Of a DNA stretch of 64,000 bases, positions 54,578-64,000 are shown in pieces. The position numbers and the translations under genes were made by a program. The stretch spans positions 1-64,000 of the forward strand of contig NZ_SMZO01000020.1 of NCBI RefSeq assembly GCF_004358675.1. Reading direction: 5' to 3'. The notes under the pieces are model-generated. The model worked only from the letters and a program-made list of their open reading frames with translations, was not told the origin of the DNA and made no database searches. The DNA is from Meridianimarinicoccus aquatilis (GTDB lineage Bacteria > Pseudomonadota > Alphaproteobacteria > Rhodobacterales > Rhodobacteraceae). How positions within the stretch are numbered: the stretch's first letter is position 1; each line of letters begins with the position of its first letter.

Positions 54578-54586
54578 GGGTGCCGC

Positions 54587-55615
54587 TTGGATACCGGTCT
54601 TAAGGTTTCCCTTGGTGGCCACGCCGCCGTGCTGGCAATTGCCCTGGTGGGCTGGCCGTTCAGCGCTGCGCGGGATGCGGCGCCGCCCGAAGCGGTCAGC
54701 GTGACACTTGTCTCGGCGCAGGACTTTCCGTCCGTCGGCGGGATAGAGCCACCCGCCGCGCCCGAAATTGCCGATCAACTAGCCGCTTTGCCGCCCCCGG
54801 TGAGCGAGGATCCACCGCCGCAGGTGACGCAGCCCGATTCGGTGCCTGAGACATTTTCGGCACCACAAGCACCGCCCCCGCCAGTGGACAGGGTCGCGCC
54901 GGTTGCGCAGCCTGCGCCGCCAGAACCGGTGCGCGAAGGCGACCGTGTCCAGCCAGAAATCGTGGCAACGCCTGATCCGGCAGATCAGGCACTTGACGCA
55001 GAAGAGCAGGACGCGACGGCGCCAGAAGCTGCGGCGCCAGAGATCGTGACCGAAGCCACCGAGACATCAGAAGCGCCTGTCACGGCGCCGTCGCCACGCC
55101 CGCAAGCCCGCCCAAACCGCCCCGCGCCCGAAGTCGCAGACCTTCCGCCACCCGATCCAGAGCCCGCGCCGGACCTGGTTCAAGAGCCGACGCCGCCAGC
55201 CCAGCCGCAACCAGACCAGGTACAAGACGCGGTCGCTGCGGCCCTTGCCGAAGCGCTTGGTGCACAGACGCAAAGCGCCACGCCGTCTGGTCAGGCCGGC
55301 GGCCCTCCGCTTAGCCAAGGCGAACGGGACGGGCTGCGCGTTGCGGTCAGCCGGTGTTGGAACTTTGGGGCTCTTGGGACCGATGCGGCAAAGGTCACTG
55401 TTGTGGTGGGCATGGACATGGCACTGGACGGCACCGCGTCAAACCTGCGATTGGTGTCGCAAACCGGGGGATCGGCAGGGGCGGCGCAGCAAGCCTATGA
55501 CGCGGCGCGGCGCGCTGTTCTACGCTGTCAGCCCTTCAGCCTTCCTGCCGAAAAGTATGACCAGTGGCGCACCATCGAGATGACGTTCAACCCAGACGAA
55601 ATGCGGAGAAGATGA
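54587..55615 (+). CDS. tolA: Tol-Pal system protein TolA (proline-rich type)
   Basis: Spans the periplasm to connect TolQR with Pal. The 342-residue protein has a TTG start after GTAGGGG, an N-terminal membrane anchor (about 8-25), a roughly 200-residue Pro/Ala/Glu-rich region (about 45-245) and a C-terminal TolA/TonB-like domain ([21 protein letters not shown] and onward). Unlike enterobacterial TolA, the central domain is proline-rich and not a Lys/Ala/Glu helix. Its stop codon overlaps the tolB start. Confidence 0.92.
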   Translation: MDTGLKVSLGGHAAVLAIALVGWPFSAARDAAPPEAVSVTLVSAQDFPSVGGIEPPAAPEIADQLAALPPPVSEDPPPQVTQPDSVPETFSAPQAPPPPVDRVAPVAQPAPPEPVREGDRVQPEIVATPDPADQALDAEEQDATAPEAAAPEIVTEATETSEAPVTAPSPRPQARPNRPAPEVADLPPPDPEPAPDLVQEPTPPAQPQPDQVQDAVAAALAEALGAQTQSATPSGQAGGPPLSQGERDGLRVAVSRCWNFGALGTDAAKVTVVVGMDMALDGTASNLRLVSQTGGSAGAAQQAYDAARRAVLRCQPFSLPAEKYDQWRTIEMTFNPDEMRRR

Positions 55616-56937
55616 TGACAACCCGTTTGCTTCTGGCGCTCGCCGCCTGCCTGTTGGGAATCGCCCCAATCTCGGCCGTTGCCCAAAACGGCCCGTTGCG
55701 CATCGAGATCACCGAAGGCGTGATCGAACCGCTTCCTATCGCGATTGCCCCGTTCTTGACCGAAGGGGCCGCGCAGTCACTGGCCGATGATATCACCGCC
55801 GTCATCAAAGCTGATCTTGAAGGGTCCGGGTTGTTTCGGGCGATTTCTCCCAATTCATTTATTTCGCCGATCACCAGTTTTGACAGCCCGGTGCAGTATG
55901 CGGATTGGAAGGCGATCAACGCGCAGGGCCTTGTGACCGGGGCGGTTTCTGTGACCGGCGACAGGATTACTGTGAAGTTCCGGCTGTTCGATGTCTTCTC
56001 GGAAGCGGCGCTTGGCGATGGTCTGCAATTCTCCGGCTCTGGCGACTCGTGGCGCCGTCTGGCGCACAAGGTGGCGGACCAAGTGTATTCCCGCATCACG
56101 GGCGAGGGCGGCTATTTTGACAGCCGCGTTGTGTTCGTGTCCGAAACCGGTCCGAAAGACGCTCGCGACAAGCGGCTCGCGGTCATGGATTACGATGGCG
56201 CGAACGTGGCGTATCTGACCGGGGCGGGCACGCTTGTTCTTGCGCCGCGCATATCGCGTGATGGCGGGCAAGTTCTTTTTACATCCTATGACAGCGGGTT
56301 TCCCCGCATCACCATTCTGGACACAGGCACGTTGCAAACGCGCGCATTAGAGAACCAGCCAGACAGCATGACCTTTTCGCCGCGCTTTTCGCCCAATGGC
56401 AGCACAGTGCTGTTTTCGCTGTCTCAAGGGGGGAATACAGACCTTTACAGTATGCCGGTCTCTGGCGGGGCTTCCACACGCTTGACACAAGCGCCGTCGA
56501 TTGAAACTGCCCCGAGTTATAGCCCGGATGGCGGGCAAATCGTGTTTGAAAGCGACCGCTCGGGCAGTCAGCAGCTTTACATCATGCCTGCAAACGGCGG
56601 AGAGGCGCGGCGGATCAGCTTTGGTCCGGGACGCTACGGATCGCCGGTTTGGTCGCCGCGCGGTGACCTAATTGCCTTCACCAAGCAAAATCAGGGACGA
56701 TTCCACATTGGGGTAATGCGGACGGACGGGTCAGAAGAACGCTTGCTGACTGCGTCGTTCCTTGACGAAGGGCCCACTTGGGCGCCCAACGGCCGAGTCG
56801 TGATGTTCACCCGCGAAACGGCGGGGGCGGGCGGCGCGCCTGCGCTCTATTCCGTCGATATCACGGGGCGGAACCTCAAGCCTGTGCCGACACCGGGCGC
56901 GGCGTCGGATCCGGCTTGGTCGCCGCTTCTTGATTGA
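55615..56937 (+). CDS. tolB: Tol-Pal system beta-propeller protein TolB
   Basis: A periplasmic protein that binds Pal and signals to TolA. The 440 residues begin with a signal peptide (about 1-23, ending AVAQ), followed by the N-terminal alpha/beta domain (about 25-165) and a six-bladed propeller with repeats such as [40 protein letters not shown] and [13 protein letters not shown]. Two adjacent ATGs exist (55612 and 55615); the second has better spacing from the GGAG site. Confidence 0.97.
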   Translation: MTTRLLLALAACLLGIAPISAVAQNGPLRIEITEGVIEPLPIAIAPFLTEGAAQSLADDITAVIKADLEGSGLFRAISPNSFISPITSFDSPVQYADWKAINAQGLVTGAVSVTGDRITVKFRLFDVFSEAALGDGLQFSGSGDSWRRLAHKVADQVYSRITGEGGYFDSRVVFVSETGPKDARDKRLAVMDYDGANVAYLTGAGTLVLAPRISRDGGQVLFTSYDSGFPRITILDTGTLQTRALENQPDSMTFSPRFSPNGSTVLFSLSQGGNTDLYSMPVSGGASTRLTQAPSIETAPSYSPDGGQIVFESDRSGSQQLYIMPANGGEARRISFGPGRYGSPVWSPRGDLIAFTKQNQGRFHIGVMRTDGSEERLLTASFLDEGPTWAPNGRVVMFTRETAGAGGAPALYSVDITGRNLKPVPTPGAASDPAWSPLLD

Positions 56938-56952
56938 GGGCAGTTGCAACCC

Positions 56953-56986
56953 CTGCGCTGGATGTTAGCCTTGGCGCAGTTTTATT
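56953..56986 (+). terminator. Attenuator-like hairpin between tolB and pal
   Basis: Arms CTGCGC (56953-56958) and GCGCAG (56974-56979), followed by TTTTATT, placed just before the pal ribosome site. It may be a partial terminator or a hairpin that stabilises pal mRNA. Confidence 0.5.
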
Positions 56987-57004
56987 CAGGAGGCTGACCA
57001 GCCT

Positions 57005-57490
57005 ATGTACCGTTTGAGCACCCTTATTATCCTTTGCGCCGGGTTGGCGCTGTCGGCTTGTACCGACCGCTTCGGTGGCGCGGTTCCGGCAGACGGCGTA
57101 GCTGGATCCAATGCTGATCCTTCGTCGCCGGCATATTTTCAGCAATCCGTTGGGGACCGCGTCCTCTTCGCTGTTGATGAAAGTACGCTCAACGCGGCGG
57201 CACGGGCCACACTGACCGAGCAGGCGAAGTGGCTGCAAGCCAATCAAATGTTCACAGCAGTGATCGAAGGGCATGCAGACGAACAGGGTACGCGTGAATA
57301 CAACTTGGCGCTTGGGGCAAGGCGCGCGAGCGCCGCGCGGGAGTTCTTGATTTCGCAAGGCGTAGCAAGTTCGCGTCTGCGTGTTCTGACCTATGGCAAA
57401 GAACGGCCATTGGAAGTCTGCTCGACCGAGGTGTGCTATTCCAATAACCGCCGGGCTGTCACGGTGCTGGCAACTGGTGTCGGCGCATGA
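57005..57490 (+). CDS. pal: Peptidoglycan-associated lipoprotein Pal
   Basis: An outer-membrane lipoprotein that binds peptidoglycan and TolB. The 161 residues start with a lipoprotein signal with lipobox LSAC (Cys19 is the lipidated residue), a short linker, and an OmpA-like domain (about 55-155) with the peptidoglycan-binding motif IEGHADEQGTREYNLALGARRA. An AGGAGGCTGACC site precedes the ATG. It overlaps cpoB by 4 bp. Confidence 0.98.
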   Translation: MYRLSTLIILCAGLALSACTDRFGGAVPADGVAGSNADPSSPAYFQQSVGDRVLFAVDESTLNAAARATLTEQAKWLQANQMFTAVIEGHADEQGTREYNLALGARRASAAREFLISQGVASSRLRVLTYGKERPLEVCSTEVCYSNNRRAVTVLATGVGA

Positions 57491-58308
57491 GACTTGTCGC
57501 GATTGGCTTTGCGATCTTAGTCGGTTTTCCGGCGATCGCGCAGGACCGGGCCGCAACCTTGGCCGACATTCGCCAGCAAATAACAGTCTTCGAAGTGGAC
57601 TTGCAGCAACTCCGCCGTGAACTTTCGACAACCGGAACCGCGATGGAAGGTGGGGCGAGTGTTCAGGGTGGGCCAATTGAACGGCTCGATTCCATCGAGG
57701 GGGAATTGCGCCGCCTGACTGCGGTCACTGAAGAGCTGGAGTTCCGTATCGGACGGGTTGTTGAGGACGGCACCAACAGGATTGATGATCTGAAGTTTCG
57801 CCTGACCGAACTGGAAGGCGGGGATATTGCCCAAATTCCGCCAACTGAACCGCTTGGCGGCGGTGCATTGCCCGTGCCGGTTTCGCCGATCCCGCCCCCC
57901 AGCGATGCGCCCGAGCTTGCCATTGGAGAGCAAGCTGATTTCGACGCGGCGATGACCCTGACCGAAGACGGCACACCAGCCGATGCTTTGGCGGCGTTCG
58001 ATGGGTTTGTCAGTACCTACCCGCGCAGCCCGCTTGCGCCGGAAGCTCATCTCTTTCGTGGCGACATGCTGATCGAATTGGGCAATCAGGCACAGGCAGG
58101 GCGCGCCTATCTGGAAAGCTATACACTGGCCGAGATCGGTAACCCCGGTCTCGCCGCCGAAGCTTTGTACAAACTGGGCGGCACATTGGCCGAGCTTGGT
58201 CAAACGCCAGAGGCTTGCGTCGCACTCGGGCAGGTTCCGGCACGCTTCCCTGGCACAACGGCGGCAGAGCAGGCGCAAACCGCGCTGGCGGGGCTGACCT
58301 GCCCGTGA
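57487..58308 (+). CDS. cpoB: Cell division coordinator CpoB (YbgF)
   Basis: A periplasmic TPR protein that links the Tol system to peptidoglycan synthesis. The 273 residues have a signal peptide (about 1-20), an N-terminal coiled coil (about 25-110) that trimerises in homologues, a Pro-rich linker (about 115-145) and C-terminal TPR repeats (about 150-270). The ATGA overlap with pal and the GTGA overlap with tilS make a continuous operon. Confidence 0.94.
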   Translation: MRLVAIGFAILVGFPAIAQDRAATLADIRQQITVFEVDLQQLRRELSTTGTAMEGGASVQGGPIERLDSIEGELRRLTAVTEELEFRIGRVVEDGTNRIDDLKFRLTELEGGDIAQIPPTEPLGGGALPVPVSPIPPPSDAPELAIGEQADFDAAMTLTEDGTPADALAAFDGFVSTYPRSPLAPEAHLFRGDMLIELGNQAQAGRAYLESYTLAEIGNPGLAAEALYKLGGTLAELGQTPEACVALGQVPARFPGTTAAEQAQTALAGLTCP

Positions 58309-59570
58309 CACTGGCTGCGGCGTTGGCCGCGGCCTTGGCGCGGGACCTTCCGGCAGGAATTGACCGGCTGGGGGTTGCGGTGTCGGGCGGCGGCGATTCG
58401 GTCGCTCTTATGGTGCTGCTTGCGGACTGGGCCAAGACCAGCGGGCTTCAGATCGAAGTGGCGACTGTGGACCATGGGTTGCGTGCTGAGGCTGCCGCCG
58501 AGGCGGCAACCGTTGCCCAACAGGCGGCCGCTTTGGGTCTTAATCAGGCGACGCTGAAACTGAACCACGCTTTGCCACCCGGCAATGTTCAAGCCAACGC
58601 TCGGGCTGCGCGGTTTGAACTTTTGACTGACTGGGCCGCTGCCCGTCAGTTGCCTGCGGTTTGCCTTGCTCACACAATGGAAGATCAGGCCGAGACGTTC
58701 TTGTTGCGTCTCGGGCGGGGGTCCGGTGTGGACGGTCTGGCAGGGATGGCCTCGGTACGGCGTGCGCCCGATGATGGGCCGCTATGGTTGCGGCCTTTGT
58801 TAGACGTAAGGCGCGAAACGCTCCGTGCGTTCCTGCGTGCACGGGGTGTCGATTGGATTGATGACCCCAGCAACACCGACACACGATTTGATCGCGTACG
58901 TGTGCGTCAGAGCCTATCTGCCGGGGAATTCGGGCAAATCGATGTGCCAACCTTGGCGGAAACAGCCCACAGGTTGGGCGCGGCGAAAAGGGTTTTGTGC
59001 CAGGCGGCCTACGACGCTGCAAAAGACATCCTGAGTGTGGAACAAGGTAGCATTGGTTTGGACTCGGCGCGTTTCTCCGCGTTGCCCGATGACACGCGCT
59101 GGCGTTTGTTGTCGGCGGCGTTGTGCCGGGTCGGGGGGCATATCTATCGCCCACGGTTGAAATCCCTGCACCGCGCTGAGCGTGCGATTGCAGAGCGCCG
59201 TCGCCACGCATTGTCCGGGTGCATCATCGCAGTAAAACAAGGCCAAATCTGGGTGGACCGGGAGCCATCCGCGTTGGCGGCCAAGCGCGGACCCGTACCC
59301 GGCGTCTGGGATGGGCGCTGGTACATCGAAGGCCCCCACCGCGACGACTTGCATATGGCAATGCTCGGACCGCAGGGTTTGGCGCAGCGTCCCGGTTGGC
59401 GCGACGCCGGATTGCGCCGCTCGGCGATTCTTACGGTGCCGGGGATTTGGCGTGGGGATACGCTTGTTGCAGCGCCGAGCCTGCCGGAAAGCATGATTGG
59501 CGCACCAGACTGGCGCTGTTTGCCCGTTTGGGATAAGATTAGTGCCTGTGCGGACCACTGCCCGGATTGA
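58305..59570 (+). CDS. tilS: tRNA(Ile)-lysidine synthase
   Basis: Modifies C34 of tRNA-Ile(CAU) to lysidine so that it reads AUA. The 421-residue PP-loop ATPase has the SGGGDS motif at 27-32, with the conserved ATVDHGLR, CLAHTMEDQAETFLLRLGRGSG and WLRPLLDVRRETLR segments. The GTG start at 58305 overlaps the cpoB stop; the longer frame reads through the end of cpoB. Confidence 0.95.
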   Translation: MTLAAALAAALARDLPAGIDRLGVAVSGGGDSVALMVLLADWAKTSGLQIEVATVDHGLRAEAAAEAATVAQQAAALGLNQATLKLNHALPPGNVQANARAARFELLTDWAAARQLPAVCLAHTMEDQAETFLLRLGRGSGVDGLAGMASVRRAPDDGPLWLRPLLDVRRETLRAFLRARGVDWIDDPSNTDTRFDRVRVRQSLSAGEFGQIDVPTLAETAHRLGAAKRVLCQAAYDAAKDILSVEQGSIGLDSARFSALPDDTRWRLLSAALCRVGGHIYRPRLKSLHRAERAIAERRRHALSGCIIAVKQGQIWVDREPSALAAKRGPVPGVWDGRWYIEGPHRDDLHMAMLGPQGLAQRPGWRDAGLRRSAILTVPGIWRGDTLVAAPSLPESMIGAPDWRCLPVWDKISACADHCPD

Positions 59571-59642
59571 ACATCGCGCTGCGATGGCTATGTCTAACCA
59601 AAGCCATGCGGAGCCGTCCGCAGACCAATAAGGAGACCCCCC

Positions 59643-61574
59643 TTGGGAAACGCTCGTAACATCGCCTTCTGGGTCGTATTGTTCCTGCTCATACTCGCGC
59701 TGTTCAACCTGTTCAGCGGCGGCCAGTCGACGATGTCGTCACGCTCACTCAGCTATTCGGAATTCGTGCAGCGTGTTGACGCTGGCGACGTGAGCAGCGT
59801 CACGCTTGACGGTGAAAAGGTCATGTTCCGGGGGAGCGATGGGCAAGACTATGTCACAATCGTGCCGCAAGGGACCGAAGTGACTGAACGCCTGATCAAC
59901 AATGACGTGACCGTCAATGCACGTCCGCAAGAACAGTCCGGTTTCACAACCCTGTTGATGACATTCCTGCCGTTCTTGCTGCTGATTGGTGTCTGGATCT
60001 ATTTCATGAACCGGATGCAAGGGGGCGGCAAAGGCGGGGCGATGGGCTTTGGCAAGTCCAAGGCGAAATTGCTGACAGAGAAGCATGGCCGCGTCACGTT
60101 TGACGACGTCGCCGGTATCGACGAAGCCAAGGAAGAGCTTGAGGAAATCGTCGAATTCCTGCGCAATCCGCAGAAATTTTCGCGTCTTGGCGGCAAGATC
60201 CCCAAAGGAGCGCTTTTGGTGGGTCCTCCGGGGACTGGTAAGACACTGCTGGCCCGTGCCATCGCGGGTGAAGCTGGCGTGCCGTTCTTCACTATCTCAG
60301 GTTCTGATTTTGTCGAAATGTTCGTTGGCGTCGGCGCAAGCCGTGTGCGCGATATGTTCGAACAAGCAAAGAAGAACGCACCCTGTATTGTCTTTATCGA
60401 CGAAATCGATGCGGTGGGCCGGTCCCGCGGTGTCGGCTATGGCGGCGGCAATGACGAGCGGGAACAGACGCTGAACCAGCTTCTGGTCGAGATGGATGGT
60501 TTCGAGGCGAATGAAGGCATCATCATTGTTGCCGCGACCAACCGCCCTGACGTGCTTGACCCTGCGCTGCTGCGCCCAGGCCGCTTTGACCGCCAGGTTC
60601 AGGTGCCAAATCCCGACATCAAGGGCCGCGAGCGGATTTTGGGTGTGCATGCCCGTAAGGTGCCTCTTGGTCCCAATGTGGATTTGCGCATCATCGCCCG
60701 AGGCACGCCGGGTTTCTCGGGCGCCGATCTGGCGAACCTTGTGAACGAATCAGCGTTGATGGCGGCCCGCATCGGGCGGCGTTTTGTGACCATGGAAGAT
60801 TTCGAAAGCGCCAAGGACAAGGTCATGATGGGCGCAGAGCGTCGATCGATGGTGATGAGCGAGGATGAGAAAAAGCTGACGGCCTATCACGAAGCCGGAC
60901 ACGCCGTTGTTGGGCTTTATGTGCCGCAGCACGACCCGATCCACAAAGCGACGATCATCCCGCGCGGGCGCGCTTTGGGTTTGGTTATGTCACTGCCGGA
61001 GCGGGACCAGCTGTCTGTCAGCTACACCAAGTACAAATCCAAGATCGCCATGGCGATGGGCGGCAAAGTGGCCGAAGAGCTTGTGTTTGGCAAAGAAAAC
61101 GTGACCTCTGGTGCAGCATCGGACATTCAGCAAGTGTCGAAAATTGCGCGTGCAATGGTGACTCAGTTCGGGTTTTCGGATGGGTTGGGCAATATCGACT
61201 ATGCCAACCAGCAAGAAAGCTACCTTGGGTCGTATCAAGGGTCGTCGAGCAATTCGCCGGATACGCAAAAACTGATTGATGCCGAAGTCCGCAAGTTGGT
61301 GGATGAAGGGTATGAAACAGCCAAGCGCGTATTGACTGATCACGCTGATGAACATCACCGTTTGGCCGAAGCGCTTCTTGAATACGAAACGTTGACTGGC
61401 TCCGAGATCACCAAGGTCATGGCGGGCGAACCCTTGAACCGTGGCGATGACGAAGATGACACGCCATCGGGCAATGTGTCGTCCATCACGTCGATGCCAA
61501 AAACGAAGACCAAGGCGAAGTCCAAGCCATCTGACGATGGTGCGTCCGATCCAGAACCGGAACCCTCTGCCTGA
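59643..61574 (+). CDS. ftsH: ATP-dependent zinc metalloprotease FtsH
   Basis: A membrane-bound AAA+ protease degrading misfolded membrane proteins and regulators such as RpoH and LpxC in related bacteria. The 643 residues have two transmembrane helices (about 6-24 and 100-120), an AAA domain (Walker A GPPGTGKT about 194-201, Walker [12 protein letters not shown] region) and the zinc-protease motif HEAGH at about 416-420. It uses a TTG start after TAAGGAGACC. The C-terminal tail is charged and low-complexity. Confidence 0.98.
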   Translation: MGNARNIAFWVVLFLLILALFNLFSGGQSTMSSRSLSYSEFVQRVDAGDVSSVTLDGEKVMFRGSDGQDYVTIVPQGTEVTERLINNDVTVNARPQEQSGFTTLLMTFLPFLLLIGVWIYFMNRMQGGGKGGAMGFGKSKAKLLTEKHGRVTFDDVAGIDEAKEELEEIVEFLRNPQKFSRLGGKIPKGALLVGPPGTGKTLLARAIAGEAGVPFFTISGSDFVEMFVGVGASRVRDMFEQAKKNAPCIVFIDEIDAVGRSRGVGYGGGNDEREQTLNQLLVEMDGFEANEGIIIVAATNRPDVLDPALLRPGRFDRQVQVPNPDIKGRERILGVHARKVPLGPNVDLRIIARGTPGFSGADLANLVNESALMAARIGRRFVTMEDFESAKDKVMMGAERRSMVMSEDEKKLTAYHEAGHAVVGLYVPQHDPIHKATIIPRGRALGLVMSLPERDQLSVSYTKYKSKIAMAMGGKVAEELVFGKENVTSGAASDIQQVSKIARAMVTQFGFSDGLGNIDYANQQESYLGSYQGSSSNSPDTQKLIDAEVRKLVDEGYETAKRVLTDHADEHHRLAEALLEYETLTGSEITKVMAGEPLNRGDDEDDTPSGNVSSITSMPKTKTKAKSKPSDDGASDPEPEPSA

Positions 61575-61594
61575 TTTTCGTGACGTATTTTAGG

Positions 61595-61627
61595 AAACGG
61601 CCCTGCATCGCGGGGCCGTTTTCGTTT
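61595..61627 (+). terminator. Rho-independent terminator of ftsH
   Basis: A 9-bp stem AAACGGCCC (61595-61603) with GGGCCGTTT (61613-61621), followed by TCGTTTT, 20 nt past the ftsH stop. Confidence 0.93.
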
Positions 61628-61910
61628 TGAGCCTCTCAAACACCTCTGATTTTCGAAGCCTTTGCACAAGTGATCCGTGACATGTTCTGTCGGCGGGCGT
61701 GCGCCGATTTCCGTCATGACCTTTGACATGATGCACTGAACTTGCTGCCGTGGCCCCCCCCTTCGCTCTGGGTTCCATGTGTTGCGCGAATTGCTTGGGC
61801 CCTGTGCGCCGCAAGAAGGCCGTATTCTGTCGTGTTTCGCTGTGCGACCCTGCGCTGAGCTGCCACCATAGGTAGGGAAGTTCCGGCAAAGTCCGGGTGG
61901 AGGAGCGAAC
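61628..61910. other. 283-bp leader region of fhs
   Basis: Between the ftsH terminator and fhs. It contains several GC-rich potential stems but no coding frame or riboswitch class I can recognise. A GGAGGAG ribosome site lies at about 61899-61905. Confidence 0.5.
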
Positions 61911-63587
61911 ATGACAGGCCATTCAGACATCGACATCGCACGTGCGGCAACCAAGGCACCGATACAGCAGATCGGAGCAAGCCTTGGCATACCGCATGAA
62001 GCGCTTTTGCCATTTGGACACGACAAGGCAAAAATTTCGGCCGAGTTCATCAAAGGGCTCGCCGCGCGACCAGATGGGCGGCTGATTTTGGTCACGGCAA
62101 TCAACCCGACCCCTGCCGGGGAAGGGAAGACCACGACGACCGTGGGGCTTGGCGATGGTTTGAAGGCAATTGGCAAGAAGGCGGCGATCTGCATTCGTGA
62201 AGCCTCTCTTGGTCCGTGTTTCGGGATGAAGGGGGGGGCTGCGGGGGGCGGCTACGCGCAGGTGGTCCCTATGGAGGATATAAACCTGCACTTCACGGGG
62301 GATTTCCACGCCATCACAAGCGCGCATAATCTTCTGTCAGCGATGATCGACAATCACATCTATTGGGGCAATGCACTTGGGATTGACGCTCGGCGTATCG
62401 TTTGGCGCAGGGTGCTTGATATGAATGACAGGGCCCTGCGCGATGTGGTGACCTCGCTCGGCGGGGTGGCAAACGGGTTTCCCCGGCAGACCGGCTTCGA
62501 CATAACGGTGGCGTCCGAAGTGATGGCCATCTTGTGCCTGTCCACGGATCTGGCCGACTTGCAAAGGCGTTTGGGCGATATCATTGTCGCCTATACCCGT
62601 GACAAGACCGCCATCACCGCTCGGGATATAAAGGCGGATGGCGCTATGACAGTGCTGTTGCAACAGGCGGTGCAGCCGAACCTTGTTCAAACACTGGAAC
62701 AGACGCCGGCCTTTGTGCATGGCGGGCCTTTCGCCAATATTGCGCATGGGTGCAATTCGGTTTTGGCGACCAAGACTGCTTTGAAACTGGCCGATTACGT
62801 GGTCACCGAAGCAGGGTTCGGGGCCGATCTTGGGGCTGAGAAATTTCTGAACATCAAATGTCGCAAAGCGGGCCTTTCCCCCGATTGCGTGGTCTTGGTT
62901 GCGACGATCCGGGCGTTGAAGATGAACGGCGGCGTTACCAAGGCGGATCTTGCAGCCGAAGATGTGGACGCCGTGCATGCGGGATGCGCAAATCTTGCCC
63001 GCCATCTTGAGAACCTGAACGCATTTGGTGTGCCTGTTGTCGTGGCCATCAACCATTTCGACGGGGATAGCGCGGCTGAGGTCGATGCTGTTCAGACCCG
63101 CGTGACAGAGTTGGGGGGCGAGGCGATCTTGTGCCGTCATTGGGCCGAGGGATCAGCGGGGGTGACTGATCTGGCAAGCCGTGTTGCCGCGCTTGCCGAC
63201 GGTGGTTCTGCGAATTTCACCCCGTTGTACCCTGATGAAATGAGCCTGCTTGATAAAATCGAAACCATCGCGATGCGGATCTATCGCGCTGACAGCGTCG
63301 TGGTGGACGACTCAGTTCGTCGCCAGTTGGCAGAGTGGGAAGAGGCGGGATTTGGGCACTTGCCGGTCTGTATGGCGAAAACGCAATACAGCTTCACAAC
63401 CGACCCAACAGCGCGCGGCGCCCCCTCCGGCTTCACACTTCCTGTGCGCGAAGTCCGCCTGAGCGCAGGGGCAGGGTTCGTGGTGGTGATTTGCGGCGAT
63501 ATCATGACAATGCCCGGCCTGCCACGCGTTCCGGCTGCGGAGGCAATCGGCCTGAACAGCGATGGTTTCATAGAAGGGCTGTTCTAA
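61911..63587 (+). CDS. fhs: Formate-tetrahydrofolate ligase
   Basis: Makes 10-formyl-THF from formate, THF and ATP. The 558-residue enzyme has the P-loop-like [11 protein letters not shown] motif (about 64-74), the family segments [40 protein letters not shown] and [19 protein letters not shown], and the C-terminal [11 protein letters not shown] motif. A GGAGGAG site precedes the ATG. It leads to a chorismate-mutase gene and folD, giving the 10-formyl/methenyl/methylene-THF conversions in one group. Confidence 0.97.
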   Translation: MTGHSDIDIARAATKAPIQQIGASLGIPHEALLPFGHDKAKISAEFIKGLAARPDGRLILVTAINPTPAGEGKTTTTVGLGDGLKAIGKKAAICIREASLGPCFGMKGGAAGGGYAQVVPMEDINLHFTGDFHAITSAHNLLSAMIDNHIYWGNALGIDARRIVWRRVLDMNDRALRDVVTSLGGVANGFPRQTGFDITVASEVMAILCLSTDLADLQRRLGDIIVAYTRDKTAITARDIKADGAMTVLLQQAVQPNLVQTLEQTPAFVHGGPFANIAHGCNSVLATKTALKLADYVVTEAGFGADLGAEKFLNIKCRKAGLSPDCVVLVATIRALKMNGGVTKADLAAEDVDAVHAGCANLARHLENLNAFGVPVVVAINHFDGDSAAEVDAVQTRVTELGGEAILCRHWAEGSAGVTDLASRVAALADGGSANFTPLYPDEMSLLDKIETIAMRIYRADSVVVDDSVRRQLAEWEEAGFGHLPVCMAKTQYSFTTDPTARGAPSGFTLPVREVRLSAGAGFVVVICGDIMTMPGLPRVPAAEAIGLNSDGFIEGLF

Positions 63588-63655
63588 CGTGCGCGCCACG
63601 TGGCCTTGTCTTGGCGCAGCGGTTAGGATCGCGCGGCAACCAGACGGAGAAGCCA

Positions 63656-63967
63656 ATGACCACGCCGGAAGACTGCGCCACCATGAGCGATCTCAGGGAC
63701 TTGATTGATCGCATAGACAAGGACATCGTTGGGCTTTTGGCGCTGCGGCAGGACTGCATCGACCGGGCGGCAGTTCTCAAGGTCAGCGAAGGATTACCTG
63801 CGCGGATTCCCAGCCGGGTTGAAGACGTCGTTTCGCGGGTGCGTAAGGCGGCTGTGGCGCAGGGCGCTGATCCAGATCTGACCGAGGCTCTCTGGCGGCA
63901 GATGATCGAATGGTCTATTTCCCGCGAAGAAGTTGCCTTGGGACAAAGTACAAAAGGGATTACTTGA
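63656..63967 (+). CDS. AroQ-type chorismate mutase domain protein
   Basis: A 103-residue all-helical protein of the AroQ fold with the typical first helix (DLRDLIDRIDKDIVGLLALRQDCIDRAAVLK, about residues 12-42) that carries active-site Arg and Lys residues, and the helix-2 and helix-3 segments RVEDVVSRVRKAA and ALWRQMIEWSISRE. It should convert chorismate to prephenate, or act in salicylate-type metabolism as some short AroQ proteins do. It lies between fhs and folD, and its stop shares a base with the folD ATG. Confidence 0.88.
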   Translation: MTTPEDCATMSDLRDLIDRIDKDIVGLLALRQDCIDRAAVLKVSEGLPARIPSRVEDVVSRVRKAAVAQGADPDLTEALWRQMIEWSISREEVALGQSTKGIT

Positions 63968-64000
63968 TGAGTGGTTTGCTTATTGACGGCAAGGGTTTTG
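63967..64000 (+). CDS. folD: Start of folD (partial, runs off the window)
   Basis: The last 34 bases encode MSGLLIDGKGF, matching the opening of methylenetetrahydrofolate dehydrogenase/cyclohydrolase (typically xIIDGKxxA). It is translationally coupled to the chorismate-mutase gene (TGATG). Identification rests on these few residues plus the fhs neighbourhood. Confidence 0.65.
   Translation, partial: MSGLLIDGKGF

Noticed and set aside
61628-61910. ZTP or tetrahydrofolate riboswitch upstream of fhs
   Set aside because: The conserved core sequences of those classes as I know them are not present; only generic GC-rich stems are seen.
1-64000. CRISPR arrays, insertion sequences, prophage, toxin-antitoxin or defence systems
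   Set aside because: No regularly spaced direct repeats, transposase genes, phage structural genes or recognisable defence genes were found; nearly all DNA is accounted for by core-type genes.

Overview
The window is about 64 kb of densely packed chromosomal DNA of roughly 60% GC from a marine-type alphaproteobacterium of the Rhodobacterales (roseobacter group). The gene families and their order point there: lysA followed by a TIGR02302/DUF4175 protein; fsa-DUF484-xerC divergent from priA; rpoZ-rsh-DUF2062-pdxJ; ruvCAB followed by ybgC-tolQRAB-pal-cpoB-tilS-ftsH; a Rhodobacter-type L-malyl-CoA/beta-methylmalyl-CoA lyase; TRAP transporters; and a DUF1127 protein. I see no prophage, insertion sequence, CRISPR array or plasmid feature. 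One tRNA gene, tRNA-Leu(UAA), is present.

Layout. 0-6 kb: metF divergent from metR, a PaiB-like flavin protein, an inositol-phosphatase-family gene, a D-amino-acid dehydrogenase, a rhomboid protease and tRNA-Leu. 6-11.7 kb: one tight minus-strand operon, TRAP P-Q-M, amidase, a 53-residue membrane protein and a D-2-hydroxyacid dehydrogenase, which looks like an uptake-and-breakdown unit for an unknown amide or carboxylate. 12-20 kb: lysA, TIGR02302, a zinc-ribbon protein, plsC, an outer-membrane barrel protein, accA and a DUF4399 protein. 20-25 kb: malyl-CoA lyase divergent from a D-amino-acid block (DgcN-like, DgcA-like, D-amino-acid transaminase), then cobM. 25-35.7 kb: DUF502, a MalY/PatB lyase, def-def2-fmt, an L,D-transpeptidase, an overlapping operon ispH-lysE-DUF3429-GST-rnhA-TRIC, a cytochrome P460, a YqaA-like protein and a NYN-domain protein. 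35.8-45 kb: folK, rpoZ, the (p)ppGpp enzyme, DUF2062, pdxJ, xerC, DUF484, fsa and priA. 45-52.7 kb: MFS, msrA, prmA, DUF1127, ruvCAB, an unknown protein, and an Lrp regulator divergent from DUF6356. 52.8-64 kb: Tol-Pal, tilS, ftsH, fhs, chorismate mutase and the start of folD.

How the genes connect. One-carbon and folate metabolism recurs (metF, fmt, folK, fhs, folD), as do D-amino-acid turnover (dadA, dgcN/dgcA, dat), envelope integrity (Tol-Pal, L,D-transpeptidase, barrel protein) and genome maintenance (ruvCAB, priA, xerC, rnhA).

Most of the window is ordinary core genome. The observations I rate highest are: (1) a dispersed, structured intergenic repeat present three times (about 23544-23606, 28291-28353 inverted, 51096-51162), two copies being 55/63 identical with a compensatory base-pair change, and one copy enclosed by 12-bp direct repeats; (2) a second peptide deformylase with a Glu-to-Gln change in the catalytic motif, placed between def and fmt; (3) the TRAP-amidase-dehydrogenase operon with a trio of TTGTAT-type operator-like sites upstream; and (4) a D-glutamate-type catabolic block sharing a regulatory region with malyl-CoA lyase.
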